Shown here piece after piece: positions 29,052 through 38,146 of a DNA stretch of 64,000 bases. The translations under genes and the position numbers were made by a program. The first letter of the stretch is position 1; each line of letters begins with the position of its first letter. The stretch comes from Wolbachia endosymbiont (group A) of Bibio marci (lineage in GTDB: Bacteria > Pseudomonadota > Alphaproteobacteria > Rickettsiales > Anaplasmataceae): the NCBI RefSeq assembly GCF_947251645.1, contig NZ_OX366364.1:62001-126000 (forward strand), read 5' to 3'. The notes beneath the pieces were generated by a model. It made no database searches and was not told the DNA's origin. It was given only the letters and a program-made list of their open reading frames with translations.

Positions 29052-30292
29052 TCAACCTAGACTTTGGCCACTACTCTGTAAACTTTCGACATTACTCTGA
29101 AGCTGCTGGACATTAGCATCGTCTATAGAAGAAAGAGGAGATTTATTTTGCACAAAACTTTTAGCAGCTTCAACAACCTTGCTTATACGTGGTTCTTTTT
29201 CTAGCTCTTTTAGGTACTTTGAGAAGATTTTACAACTTCTATCATCCATATTACTATTATTTTGCCAAAGCTTGAGGCATTTTCTGGTTTGTCAGCCTTT
29301 TCAGAAGATAGAGTCATTACAATCTTTTCACTGTTGCTTATTGGAAAAGTCATCTGGAATCTGCCCTTTATATCATGATATTTTCCATCTTGTATTCGTA
29401 TTACATCATCTCCTTCCCCGATCTTTAATGCTCCATCTAAATTTTGAAATTCTGGATTACTCAGGAATTTTGCAGGAATCACAATGCTTGCTTCTGGACA
29501 CTGTATACAATAAAATTTATTATCTCTTTCTACTATAACATCTTTTATCACATTTTCTTCTCCATCTTTTTCAATGCCCTCACATACAATTTGTTTTAGA
29601 TTTGATAAATAGCTGGTATGTTTTTCCAGTAGACTTGTTGGCAATAACTTCAAAGCTTCTTCACTCATATAAGTGCCTGTTGAAACTAGATCGGACATTT
29701 TTGATGAAAGAAGATCTAGTTGATATCTTTCATAAGTGGACAACTCTTGTGTTTTTAGGATATATAAGTTGCGCACCAAAAAATCTATTAATGATGTATT
29801 CTCAGAGAACGCATAACATGGCATGCCAAACATTATCTTTTTGTCTTTTCCAAGTGCTATGAGCTCTAGCGATTCCTTTATCATTCCCTCTGCAACTGTC
29901 TCATCGCTATACAAGTGTAAGGTGCTAGCTTGACGTCTTGTGCTCAATAATGTACTCAAGGTATTTTCACGTATACATTCATCAACTTGTTTATACATTG
30001 TTATGTCTGATTGAGATGCGTTCGTCGCTTCTAACGCTTTAGGCTCACCTTCACCATCTTCTATTATAAAAGCTTTATTTAGTATATTGTGATCAAGTGT
30101 ATCTTCATCCTCAGGCTTATCCATATCCTTTATATATTCTGGTTTGTATGATACATTGAGTGTATCTTCAGACTCATCTACATCTTCATCATCCATGATC
30201 TTATCTTCAAAACCCTTGTAACTACCTGGAGAACCACAATACCCCTCATCTATCGAATCTGGATTATGCTTTTGTATACCTTGACCTACCAT
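29052..30292 (-). pseudogene. Unrecognised acidic protein, frameshifted near its C-terminus
   Basis: No known family is recognised. The main frame (29210-30292) encodes 360 residues starting MVGQGIQKHNPDSIDEGYCG, with a strongly acidic N-terminal third (DEDVDESEDTLNV, DKPEDEDTLDHNI). It then has a predicted globular part with helical and beta-like segments. A second frame (29052-29249, 65 residues) begins where the first ends. The overlap region reads like a one-base slip: the first frame gives WMIEVVKSS and the other WMDDRSCKIFSKYLKELEKE. Joined, they make about 415 residues. No signal peptide or membrane segment is seen. It could alternatively be two overlapping genes. Confidence 0.6.
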
Positions 30293-30418
30293 ATATCCCC
30301 CTACTTGACATAATAAAACAAGAAATTCTAGTTATAGTATGCTCGCGTGATCTATAAAGTCAATAGTTAAATTGCAAGATTTCGGTTATAATTTACTGTG
30401 TATAGAAGGTGCTCTTAA

Positions 30419-31747
30419 ATGATGCTAAAAATCGCTATAGTAGGCCTACCAAATGCTGGTAAATCAACTCTTTTTAATAGATTGGTGGGAAGAAAAGCAG
30501 CGGTAGTCAGCAATATTCCAGGGGTTACACGAGATAGAAGAGAAGGAATAGGCAGAATTAGCGATTTAGAGTTTAAAGTTATAGATACAGGAGGATGGAA
30601 CGACCAAACTAGTTTTTCACTGCAAGTTATTGAGCAAATAGAATTTTCTTTATTGAGTGCAGATGTCATTTTCTTTCTTGTTGACGCAAAAGTGCAAAAT
30701 GAGCAAAACAAAGAACTTGCAAAGTGGCTGAAGAGAAAAATGAATAAATCTGTAATCCTCATAGCAAATAAATGCGAGAGTCATAAGTCTGAAAATGTTG
30801 ATTATTTGCAGTTTTTTGATTTTATAGGCCCGGTATACATCTCTGCCGAACATAATCTTGGTATGGTTGATCTTTATGATGCACTAGCTGGTGTTATTGA
30901 AGATTTAAATGAGGACACTGAACTACTTGAAAATGAATCCAGCAGACTTAGAATTGCAATCATCGGTCGTCCAAATGTCGGAAAATCAACTTTTTTAAAC
31001 AGCTTGCTTACAGAAAACAGAGTAATAGTGAATTCAGAGCCAGGCACAACACGTGATTCTTTAGATATTGTATACGATCATAATGGAAAGCTAATTACTC
31101 TCATCGATACCGCAGGAATCCGCAGAAAGGCTAATGTTACAGATAAATTAGAATCAAGATTTGTTGAGAAAAGCTTAGAATCAATAAAGCGCTCTCATGT
31201 GGTAGTTTTAATGCTAGACTCCCTACTTGGTATTGAGCAGCAGGATTTATCAATTGGTGAAGCTGCAATCAAAGGAGGAAAGGGGATTATCGTTGTTTTA
31301 AATAAGTGGGATTTAATAAATAAAGATGACAGAAGTAAATTAATAAAATTTGTCAAACAACAGGAAGTGACTCGGTTATTCTTGGGAGTGCCAACTATAA
31401 CAATTTCTGCGTTAAAAGGTATGCGCTGCGGTGATGTGGTAGATAAGTGTCTTGAAGTGAGTGAATCTTTGAACAAGAAAGTCAGCACTGCAAAACTGAA
31501 TAAGTGGCTAATTGAAGCTTTAGATAGGCACTCTCACCCGCTTGTAAAAGGCAAAGCAGTTAAAATGAAGTATATCGCTCAAATTGGTACTAAACCTCCA
31601 GCTTTTTCTTTGATATGTAACATACCTGAAAGTGTTGATGAAAGTTACAAACGCTATTTAATTAATGATCTTAGAAAAAATTTCTTTGCTGAAGGCGTGC
31701 CAGTCAGATTATTTTTGAAAAAAAATAAAAATCCCTATGCAAAATGA
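30419..31747 (+). CDS. der: Ribosome biogenesis GTPase Der (EngA)
   Basis: Essential GTPase with two tandem G domains that acts in 50S subunit assembly. The 442-residue protein has a first P-loop GLPNAGKST (about 8-16) with DTGG and NKCES, a second P-loop GRPNVGKST (about 183-191) with DTAGIRRKA and NKWDL, and a C-terminal KH-like domain (about 355-440). Two adjacent ATG codons can start it. Its stop overlaps the dsbB start (ATGA), followed by coq7, so the three genes form an operon. Confidence 0.96.
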   Translation: MMLKIAIVGLPNAGKSTLFNRLVGRKAAVVSNIPGVTRDRREGIGRISDLEFKVIDTGGWNDQTSFSLQVIEQIEFSLLSADVIFFLVDAKVQNEQNKELAKWLKRKMNKSVILIANKCESHKSENVDYLQFFDFIGPVYISAEHNLGMVDLYDALAGVIEDLNEDTELLENESSRLRIAIIGRPNVGKSTFLNSLLTENRVIVNSEPGTTRDSLDIVYDHNGKLITLIDTAGIRRKANVTDKLESRFVEKSLESIKRSHVVVLMLDSLLGIEQQDLSIGEAAIKGGKGIIVVLNKWDLINKDDRSKLIKFVKQQEVTRLFLGVPTITISALKGMRCGDVVDKCLEVSESLNKKVSTAKLNKWLIEALDRHSHPLVKGKAVKMKYIAQIGTKPPAFSLICNIPESVDESYKRYLINDLRKNFFAEGVPVRLFLKKNKNPYAK

Positions 31748-32265
31748 ATACTCTGCTTTATACTTTCAGGGATAATTTACTTAAAGTTATGTGTAATAAC
31801 TCCAGAATTCCTACAGTCTTTCTGCTATCAAGTGCTTTTGCTCTAATTTTTGCATATGTGCTAGAATATTTTTTCAACATGCTGCCATGCAAGTTATGTA
31901 CATACGAGCGAATAGTTTACTATATCGCCGGATTACTTGCAGTAGCGTGCATGCTTAAAAACAACAAAATTCTAATCTATGCAATGTTTTGCAGTTATCT
32001 CGTAGGTGCAATAATATCTTTTTACCATGTAGGCCTTGAACTTCATTGGTTTCATGACATTTTAGGATGCACAGAGCAAGTAAGTAGTAACGCTAGTGTA
32101 GAAGAGTTAAGAAATAATCTGTTAAACCCTAATTATTCTCCATCTTGTGACAGACCTCATTACGTTCTAGGTATTTCCCTAGCAACATGGAATCTAATTT
32201 ATCTCATAGTAGCTCTGTTCGTATCAGGTAAAGTGTATTGTGGAGAAAGAAAGAAATCTAAATAA
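31744..32265 (+). CDS. dsbB: Disulfide bond formation protein B (DsbB family)
   Basis: Inner-membrane quinone-dependent oxidase that would recharge DsbA-type oxidoreductases. The 173-residue protein has four hydrophobic segments (about 22-44, 56-71, 76-98, 143-165). The redox pairs are C49-K-L-C52 in the first periplasmic loop region and C109/C135 in the second loop, as in DsbB. It overlaps der by four bases and coq7 by 26 bases. The function is known for the family; the partner is not in this window. Confidence 0.92.
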   Translation: MNTLLYTFRDNLLKVMCNNSRIPTVFLLSSAFALIFAYVLEYFFNMLPCKLCTYERIVYYIAGLLAVACMLKNNKILIYAMFCSYLVGAIISFYHVGLELHWFHDILGCTEQVSSNASVEELRNNLLNPNYSPSCDRPHYVLGISLATWNLIYLIVALFVSGKVYCGERKKSK

Positions 32266-32782
32266 TTTAAGGTACAGCAACAATCGGTTCTTGCAACAAG
32301 CAATTAGAGTAAATCATGCTGGAGAATATGGAGCTATTTGCATTTATTCTGGTCAAAAATTTATTCTTAAAAAATCTTCTATAATCAATGAAATAATTGA
32401 AATGGAAGAGCAGGAAAAAAAGCATTTTCATTATTTTAATGAGAAAATCAAGGAGCAAAAAGTTCGTCCTACTGTTTTGTTGCCAGTTTGGCGTGTGTTA
32501 GGAATGTCGCTTGGCGTTGCAACTGCCATTATGGGCAAAAAAGCTGCTATGGCTTGCACTGCTGCAGTTGAAGAAGTTATAGGGGAGCACTACAGAGAGC
32601 AAGTTTCACATTTAGAAGATGGAGAATTAAAAGAAACTATAAGTAAATTTCGTGACGAGGAGTTAGAGCACAGAGATATTGCAATTCAGCACAATGCTGA
32701 AAGCGCATTTGGCTACAACATTTTATCTTCATTCATAAAAACAGGCTGCAAAGCTGCTATTTACTTGTCCAAGTTAATTTAA
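32240..32782 (+). CDS. coq7: Demethoxyubiquinone hydroxylase Coq7
   Basis: Di-iron hydroxylase catalysing the penultimate step of ubiquinone synthesis. The 180-residue protein has the metal-ligand motifs in order: HAGEYGAICIYSGQ (about 26-39), EMEEQEKKHFHYF (about 54-66), AAVEEVIGEHYREQ (about 107-120) and FRDEELEHRDIA (about 136-147). The start is GTG at 32240, inside the 3-prime end of dsbB. The Coq7 type fits an aerobic alphaproteobacterium. Confidence 0.95.
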   Translation: MEKERNLNNLRYSNNRFLQQAIRVNHAGEYGAICIYSGQKFILKKSSIINEIIEMEEQEKKHFHYFNEKIKEQKVRPTVLLPVWRVLGMSLGVATAIMGKKAAMACTAAVEEVIGEHYREQVSHLEDGELKETISKFRDEELEHRDIAIQHNAESAFGYNILSSFIKTGCKAAIYLSKLI

Positions 32783-32954
32783 CTAAGCAGCTTTCTTAAA
32801 GTGTTTTTAATGTTCTGATGACAACAGAAACCAGGAAGAAATTCAAGTGTAACAGTTACTTTATAACTATATTTACATATCACTATTATTAATAAATAAT
32901 TAGTATTTGTAAATTAACTACATCCAGAGTATAGATTACTAAAGAGGGATAAAA

Positions 32955-33182
32955 GTGCGTTTTAATTTAGAACCAGGAGATACTGCTTGTGATGGTAGAA
33001 GTAAGCTCGTAGCTGTCAAAATAAATAACGAAGAAAGAATTAACTTACCTTTCACATCTTACATTTTCGATAAGGATCATTTTGTCATATCTAACTTTAG
33101 ACACAATCCGATGAACGGCGTACTAACCAATTTATCTCAAGGACTACAATTAAAGCTAGAAAAAGCAGGAGATGATTATTGA
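32955..33182 (+). CDS. Unrecognised small protein
   Basis: An open frame of 75 residues (MRFNLEPGDTACDGRSKLVA, then SYIFDKDHFVISNFRHNPMN) preceded by an AAAGAGGG ribosome-binding site. It contains alternating charged and hydrophobic segments with no signal peptide or membrane segment. I do not recognise the family. Its stop codon TGA is the first three bases of a 14-base match to the IS3-type terminus (TGACCTTACCCAGA, 33180-33193), so the C-terminus may have been altered by a lost insertion. It lies 15 bases before mraY. Confidence 0.65.
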   Translation: MRFNLEPGDTACDGRSKLVAVKINNEERINLPFTSYIFDKDHFVISNFRHNPMNGVLTNLSQGLQLKLEKAGDDY

Positions 33183-33197
33183 CCTTACCCAGATGGT

Positions 33198-34205
33198 ATG
33201 ATACTTAGTCAATTAAATAAGCAGATGATCTTAGCTACAAAAATATTTTTTACCTCATTTGTTTTTGGATTTATTCTTTTTCCCTATTTTATAAAGCTTC
33301 TAAAAAAAATAAGTAAAGATGGGCAACCAATTAGATCATGTGGACCAGAAAGTCATTTAATAACAAAAAAGAATGTACCACCTATGGGCGGAATAATAAT
33401 ACTGATTTCTTCTTTATTACCAATTTTACTCTGGGCTCAGTTAACACCAGAAATCTTGCTGCTGATATTGACAACTCTATTTTTTGCTCTACTTGGATTT
33501 ATTGATGATTATTTAAAATTGAAGACAAATCACTATCGAGGTTTAAGTGCAAAAACCAAAATACTTATTCAGTTTATTGTTGCTCTGGTTGGTGTGTTTA
33601 TATTTAAGCTATACTCTGCTGAAGGTTTTACAAAAACGTCCCTATTTAAAGGAGTAATAATTGATTTTGGCTATCTATATGTCCCATTCGCTGCGTTTGT
33701 AATTGTCGGCTCTTCTAATGCTGTGAATCTCACAGATGGTTTGGATGGCCTTGCTGCAACTCAAGTCATCACTTCCTTTGCTTTTTTGGGGCTAATTGCA
33801 TACATAACTCAAGCAGATATGAATATTACTTTATTCTGCATTGCATTTATAGGAGCTATTCTAAGTTTTTTGTGGTTTAACACACATCCAGCAAAAATAT
33901 TTATGGGTGATGTTGGTAGCTTGTCGGTAGGCGCAGCTTTAGGGTTAACTAGTGTCCTAATTAAAAGAGAAATGCTTTTTGCCGTTATTGGAATAATCTT
34001 TGTAATAGAGACTCTATCTGTAATTATTCAGATATCATATTTTAAATATACAAAGTTTAAATATGGAGAAGGAAAAAGAGTTTTTCTTATGGCACCAATA
34101 CATCATCACTTTGAGAAGAAGGGATGGTCAGAAAATGTAATCGTTATGAAATTTTGGATAATTTCTATTATCTGTTCAGTTTTTACTATAACTTTCTTAT
34201 TATAA
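33198..34205 (+). CDS. mraY: Phospho-N-acetylmuramoyl-pentapeptide-transferase MraY
   Basis: Makes lipid I from UDP-MurNAc-pentapeptide and undecaprenyl phosphate at the inner membrane. The 335-residue protein has about ten hydrophobic segments. Motifs are KDGQPIRSCGPESHLITKKN and VPPMGGI (about 40-67), the catalytic FIDDYLKLK (about 101-109), NAVNLTDGLDGLA (about 173-185), and PIHHHFEKKGW (about 299-309). Wolbachia is known to keep lipid II synthesis although it lacks a conventional wall. It is followed six bases later by rnhB. Confidence 0.96.
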   Translation: MILSQLNKQMILATKIFFTSFVFGFILFPYFIKLLKKISKDGQPIRSCGPESHLITKKNVPPMGGIIILISSLLPILLWAQLTPEILLLILTTLFFALLGFIDDYLKLKTNHYRGLSAKTKILIQFIVALVGVFIFKLYSAEGFTKTSLFKGVIIDFGYLYVPFAAFVIVGSSNAVNLTDGLDGLAATQVITSFAFLGLIAYITQADMNITLFCIAFIGAILSFLWFNTHPAKIFMGDVGSLSVGAALGLTSVLIKREMLFAVIGIIFVIETLSVIIQISYFKYTKFKYGEGKRVFLMAPIHHHFEKKGWSENVIVMKFWIISIICSVFTITFLL

Positions 34206-34211
34206 AAACCT

Positions 34212-34808
34212 ATGAAATACCCAGACTTTACATTAGAAAATAAATTATCAGGAGTGATAGCAGGAGTGGATGAAGTTGGAAGAGGTCCACTTGCTGGTCC
34301 AGTAATGTCTGCAGCTGTAGTGTTTATCGATAGAAATATAATTATTGATGGTATTAATGATTCAAAAAAATTGACTCCTCAATGTAGGCAAGTCCTATAT
34401 GAAAAAATAACATCCGTTGCAAAATTTGGTATAGGAATGGCAAGCGTAGAAGAAATAAATTCATACAATATCTTGCAAGCAACAAAACTTTCAATGAAAC
34501 GTGCGTTAATAGACTTGGACCTAGAATTAGATTATGTGCTAGTTGATGGTAATCAACCACCTGAAGTGAAATGGCAAGTGAAATCCATAGTAAATGGTGA
34601 TAATTTGAGTACATCAATTGCAGCAGCTTCAATCGTTGCAAAAGTTACGAGAGATCGGCTTATGCAAGAATTGCACAATAAGCATCCTGAATATAATTGG
34701 TATAAAAATAAAGGATATGGGACAAAAGAGCACCTTAACGCTATTGGCCTTTATGGAATTACAGAACACCATAGAAAAAATTTTGCACCCATATCTCGGG
34801 CATTATAG
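34212..34808 (+). CDS. rnhB: Ribonuclease HII
   Basis: Cleaves RNA in RNA-DNA hybrids, including single misincorporated ribonucleotides. The 198-residue protein has the type II signature GVDEVGRGPLAGPVMSAAVV (about 18-37, catalytic Asp and Glu), NDSKKLTP, YVLVDGNQPP (catalytic Asp), and ASIVAKVTRDRLM (about 138-150). It shares an operon with mraY (six-base gap) and ends convergently with virB9. Confidence 0.95.
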   Translation: MKYPDFTLENKLSGVIAGVDEVGRGPLAGPVMSAAVVFIDRNIIIDGINDSKKLTPQCRQVLYEKITSVAKFGIGMASVEEINSYNILQATKLSMKRALIDLDLELDYVLVDGNQPPEVKWQVKSIVNGDNLSTSIAAASIVAKVTRDRLMQELHNKHPEYNWYKNKGYGTKEHLNAIGLYGITEHHRKNFAPISRAL

Positions 34809-34819
34809 CCTTTAATCAC

Positions 34820-35602
34820 TCACCCTTTTTTGAAAGGCGCATTTTCATTAAATAGGCAAACTGTACTTGATCCATTCCTTAAGGTAAACACTGAACTCAC
34901 CCTTTCGATTATCAGGTAGTCGTCAACTGTACGGAAGTTTACTAAAGACTCATACCCTGCAGAATCAACCATAAAAACTGCCGGGAAATCAGAGTTTATT
35001 TTATTGAATTGCAGATATGTAAATTTTCCATCATCAAAAACCTTAATTGGTATTATTGACTGACTGCCTTTAACGTGCGAGATGGAATAATTAAAATTTA
35101 ATCCCTTCTTTACAACTTCAATGTCGTTTATATCAGGAATAATGTTATGACTAGCTTGTTCGAAGATATCACCGTTATTTGTTGTGTAAATCTCATCACT
35201 GCTAAATAGTGGATAAAGAAACCTTACTTCATATGCTAATCTTGGATCATCTAGTCCAGTTGCTTCTTCAGCATGAAGCTCAAAGTAATAAACTCTTTTA
35301 TTGGTAATTATAGTTGCGTTAGTATCGGCAATATCATCTATAGGCTTAATAAACAATCTGTTACCTTGAGGAAGGAGTTGCCAACCAGTTGAATCACCCA
35401 TTGAAAGGTTTTGTATTACCTCCCCTGGTTCAAACAATATGCTGGATTGATAACCATAAAAACCCGTATACTTATGTATAGCCTGTGGGTTATAATTTAT
35501 CACCTTTATGTGATCATCTCCAGCTATTGAACGTGGCTCCTGTTTTGCAAGTGCATCACTACCACAGAGGAACAACAGTACGGCAAACAGTAAACCAATC
35601 AT
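34820..35602 (-). CDS. virB9: Type IV secretion protein VirB9 (TrbG/CagX family)
   Basis: Component of the outer-membrane core complex of the VirB/D4 type IV secretion system. The 260-residue protein has an N-terminal signal peptide (hydrophobic 2-15, probable cleavage after SDALA). The N-terminal VirB9 domain has IKVINYNPQAIHKYTGFYGY (about 32-51), QSSILFEPGEVI and NATIITNKRVYYFEL, and the C-terminal domain FNYSISHVKG leads into FDDGKFTYLQF (about 197-207). It stands alone here, not in a virB operon, as expected for the additional VirB9 copy known in Rickettsiales. Confidence 0.9.
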   Translation of the reverse strand: MIGLLFAVLLFLCGSDALAKQEPRSIAGDDHIKVINYNPQAIHKYTGFYGYQSSILFEPGEVIQNLSMGDSTGWQLLPQGNRLFIKPIDDIADTNATIITNKRVYYFELHAEEATGLDDPRLAYEVRFLYPLFSSDEIYTTNNGDIFEQASHNIIPDINDIEVVKKGLNFNYSISHVKGSQSIIPIKVFDDGKFTYLQFNKINSDFPAVFMVDSAGYESLVNFRTVDDYLIIERVSSVFTLRNGSSTVCLFNENAPFKKG

Positions 35603-35789
35603 AATATCAAAATAAATTAATCTTCATTTTATCATTGATAGACATGCACTGCAACTGTTAAGCTATACTATAAACCCCAATTATAGGTTAGCAAGCGGTA
35701 GAAAAGGCAAGAAATAAGGCGAACTCCTTAAATACTTTAGAACTACAGGAGGCTTCACCTAAACGGATATACTTGGAATCCTGCCATTT

Positions 35790-36245
35790 TCACTTCGTAA
35801 ACATACCAATAATTTTGTCCATTATTCCACCCATATTTGCTTCAGCTTGAGTATGCTCTATTTTACCACCATTCAAAATTAGTTTAGCATCTGACCCAGG
35901 TGATATATTAACAAATTTACTACCAACAACTCCACTGCTAGTGATCAGAGCTGAACTATCAATTGGCAATTTTATGTCTCTGCTTATACACATATCGATT
36001 CGTGCTACGTAGGTAGCTTTATCAAGTGATACATCAGTTATGCTTCCAACGTCCACACCAGAGATCTTGACACTATCACCAACTCCTATACCGTTAGCGT
36101 TAGCAAAAAGACCATATATTTTATTGCAATCCTTATAGTTTTTCTTTATGTAAGATAGCTTATCAATAGCAAAGAAAATCAGAAAAATAGTAAAAATTAA
36201 TACAAATAATCCAGCGGTTATTTCAAGTATATTTGACCTTCGCAT
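35790..36245 (-). CDS. mlaD: MlaD family (MCE domain) lipid-transport protein
   Basis: Membrane-anchored periplasmic substrate-binding subunit of the Mla transporter. The 151-residue protein has an N-terminal membrane anchor (about 8-28) followed by an MCE domain with GLFANANGIGVGDSVKISGV (about 45-64) and LITSSGVVGSKFVNISPGSD (about 100-119). It probably works with MlaE and MlaF encoded at 17.0-18.5 kb. It lies two bases after the NDUFA12-like gene on the minus strand. Confidence 0.92.
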   Translation of the reverse strand: MRRSNILEITAGLFVLIFTIFLIFFAIDKLSYIKKNYKDCNKIYGLFANANGIGVGDSVKISGVDVGSITDVSLDKATYVARIDMCISRDIKLPIDSSALITSSGVVGSKFVNISPGSDAKLILNGGKIEHTQAEANMGGIMDKIIGMFTK

Positions 36246-36247
36246 CT

Positions 36248-36562
36248 TTAGTTATCAGGACTCCAGCTTTTATAGTAATTTTTCACTTTTTGGTTTGGAT
36301 AGTATGCATCTTTTGTACCCGTTAAATTAGGAGTATGTTTTACTTTTCTTTTTTTATTATTAACTGGTACTACATTATCAGTATAGTGAAGCCATATATG
36401 CCATTCCGGAGGCACTGTTGTAGGCTCAGAGACACTGCTATATATAACCCACCTTTTCCCTTTACTTGATTCATAGTAAGAATTTCCATTTTCATCTCTT
36501 CCTACAAATTTATCTTCTCTTCGTAATAGGCGTTTTATTGCATTACAAACTTTAGATAACAT
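36248..36562 (-). CDS. NDUFA12 family protein (complex I accessory subunit)
   Basis: Accessory subunit of NADH dehydrogenase conserved between alphaproteobacteria and mitochondria. The 104-residue protein has FVGRDENGNSYYESSKGKRW (about 18-37) and the family signature PTTVPPEWHIWLHYTDN (about 47-63), followed by KHTPNLTGT and YYPNQKVKNYYKSWSP near the end. It is cotranscribed with mlaD with two bases between, an association also common in alphaproteobacterial genomes. Confidence 0.92.
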   Translation of the reverse strand: MLSKVCNAIKRLLRREDKFVGRDENGNSYYESSKGKRWVIYSSVSEPTTVPPEWHIWLHYTDNVVPVNNKKRKVKHTPNLTGTKDAYYPNQKVKNYYKSWSPDN

Positions 36563-36626
36563 AAGGGTATTAAAACAAAAAGTATTATATATACTAATAC
36601 TTTAACGATATATTAACAACAATTTA

Positions 36627-38093
36627 ATGCAATTACCAATTTTACAAGTTATTATACCAATAATTGCATCAATGTTTTGCTTTCTTACCAAGAAACACAA
36701 GGTATCTTGGTTTATTTCTTTTATTGCAACAACAATCACTCTTATCATTTCATCGATACTACTCATTAAAACATATAAAGGCGAGATTATAACTTATCAC
36801 CTTGGAAATTGGGCTCCTCCGTACGGCATAGAGTTAAGAATCGACGTGTTAAACTCCTTGATTCTAACTTTGGTGAATTTTATAGCGCTGATTAGTGTGC
36901 TTTATAGCTTTTATATTAACGAAAAAGAAATTAGCAAAAACAAAATCACTGGTTTTTACTCTCTATTTCTACTGTGCTTAAGCGGACTGCTCGGGATTCT
37001 AGTAACAAATGACATATTCAATCTTTATGTTTTTTTGGAAATTTCATCTCTTTCTTCTTATGTATTAGTTTCAATGGGAAGGGATAAAAAAGCTCTAGTT
37101 GCAGCATTTGAATATCTAATTAGTGGAACAATAGGCGCAACATTTTATTTATTTGGCATCGGGCTTTTGTACTCCATGACAGGAACGCTCAATATGTCTG
37201 ACATGGCTGAGAGAATAGTGCCATTATACGATAATAACATCATGAAACTTGGCACATTGTTCATTTTTGTTGGTCTCTCAATCAAAATGGCACTATTTCC
37301 ATTAAGCAGGTGGCTGGTTAATGCATATAGTGAGGCACCAAGTTTCATTAGCATATTCTTTTCAGGCACAGTAACTAAAGTGATGATATATGTTTTCATC
37401 AGAATCTTTTATACCACTTTCCAACAAAATTTTTTCTTGTTTAAGCCGCTGTTGGACAATGTGATAATTATCCTCGCACTTTGCGCTATTGTATTTGGGT
37501 CGATATTTGCAATAACCGCAAAAGACATAAAAAGACTGTTTGCTCACTCTAGTATTAGCCAAATTGGTTATATAATTTTAGCACTGAGTTTTAACTCAAA
37601 AACAGGTGTATTTGCAGCAATTCTTCACATAGTAAACCACAGCATAATAAAAACATCTTTATTCATGGCTGCAGGATGTATTTCTTACAAATTTGATACA
37701 ACAAAAATAGAGAATTTATCGGGACTCAAGAAATCAATGCCTTATACAGCACTTGCGTTCACTCTACTCAGTTTAGCATTAATCGGTGTGCCTTTAACAA
37801 ATGGCTTTGTAAGCAAGTGGTATATAATGAAAGCAATTATCGAATCTCATGCGTGGATTTCCCTTGTAACATTTGCTGCTGGCTCTTTCCTTGCATTGAT
37901 ATATATGTGGAAGATGGTAGAGAAAATGTATTTTGAAGATGATGCAACGTCACGCACTGGAATGACACCGGACAAAATTAATGATGTGCCATTTCCTATG
38001 CTTTTCTGTCTATTATTTATGGCAGCTTTAACAGTAGTAACTGGAATATATAGCACTTCAATTCGGTTAGTAGTTGAGAAGTTGGTTTTTTGA
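36627..38093 (+). CDS. mnhD: Na+/H+ antiporter subunit MrpD (MnhD, NuoN-like)
   Basis: Proton-translocating subunit related to NuoL, NuoM and NuoN. The 488-residue protein has about 14 hydrophobic segments. The Proton_antipo_M domain includes LYVFLEISSLSSYVLVSMGR (about 136-155, with the conserved Glu), KMALFPLSRWLVNAYSEAPS (conserved Lys), and DIKRLFAHSSISQIGYIILA (about 302-321). It is far from the other Mrp genes at 2.1-3.9 kb. A split antiporter locus could be an old rearrangement or the normal Wolbachia order. It could be mistaken for NuoN, but the N-terminal layout favours MrpD. Confidence 0.85.
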   Translation: MQLPILQVIIPIIASMFCFLTKKHKVSWFISFIATTITLIISSILLIKTYKGEIITYHLGNWAPPYGIELRIDVLNSLILTLVNFIALISVLYSFYINEKEISKNKITGFYSLFLLCLSGLLGILVTNDIFNLYVFLEISSLSSYVLVSMGRDKKALVAAFEYLISGTIGATFYLFGIGLLYSMTGTLNMSDMAERIVPLYDNNIMKLGTLFIFVGLSIKMALFPLSRWLVNAYSEAPSFISIFFSGTVTKVMIYVFIRIFYTTFQQNFFLFKPLLDNVIIILALCAIVFGSIFAITAKDIKRLFAHSSISQIGYIILALSFNSKTGVFAAILHIVNHSIIKTSLFMAAGCISYKFDTTKIENLSGLKKSMPYTALAFTLLSLALIGVPLTNGFVSKWYIMKAIIESHAWISLVTFAAGSFLALIYMWKMVEKMYFEDDATSRTGMTPDKINDVPFPMLFCLLFMAALTVVTGIYSTSIRLVVEKLVF

Positions 38094-38146
38094 TTTTTAT
38101 CTTTGTTTCATATTTTACTATACTTTAAGGTTATAAGGTCTTTATT

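Noticed and set aside
36627..38093. NADH dehydrogenase subunit NuoN instead of MrpD
   Set aside because: The N-terminal layout and absence of other nuo genes nearby favour MrpD, though the NDUFA12 gene next door belongs to complex I biology. It was kept as MrpD at reduced confidence.
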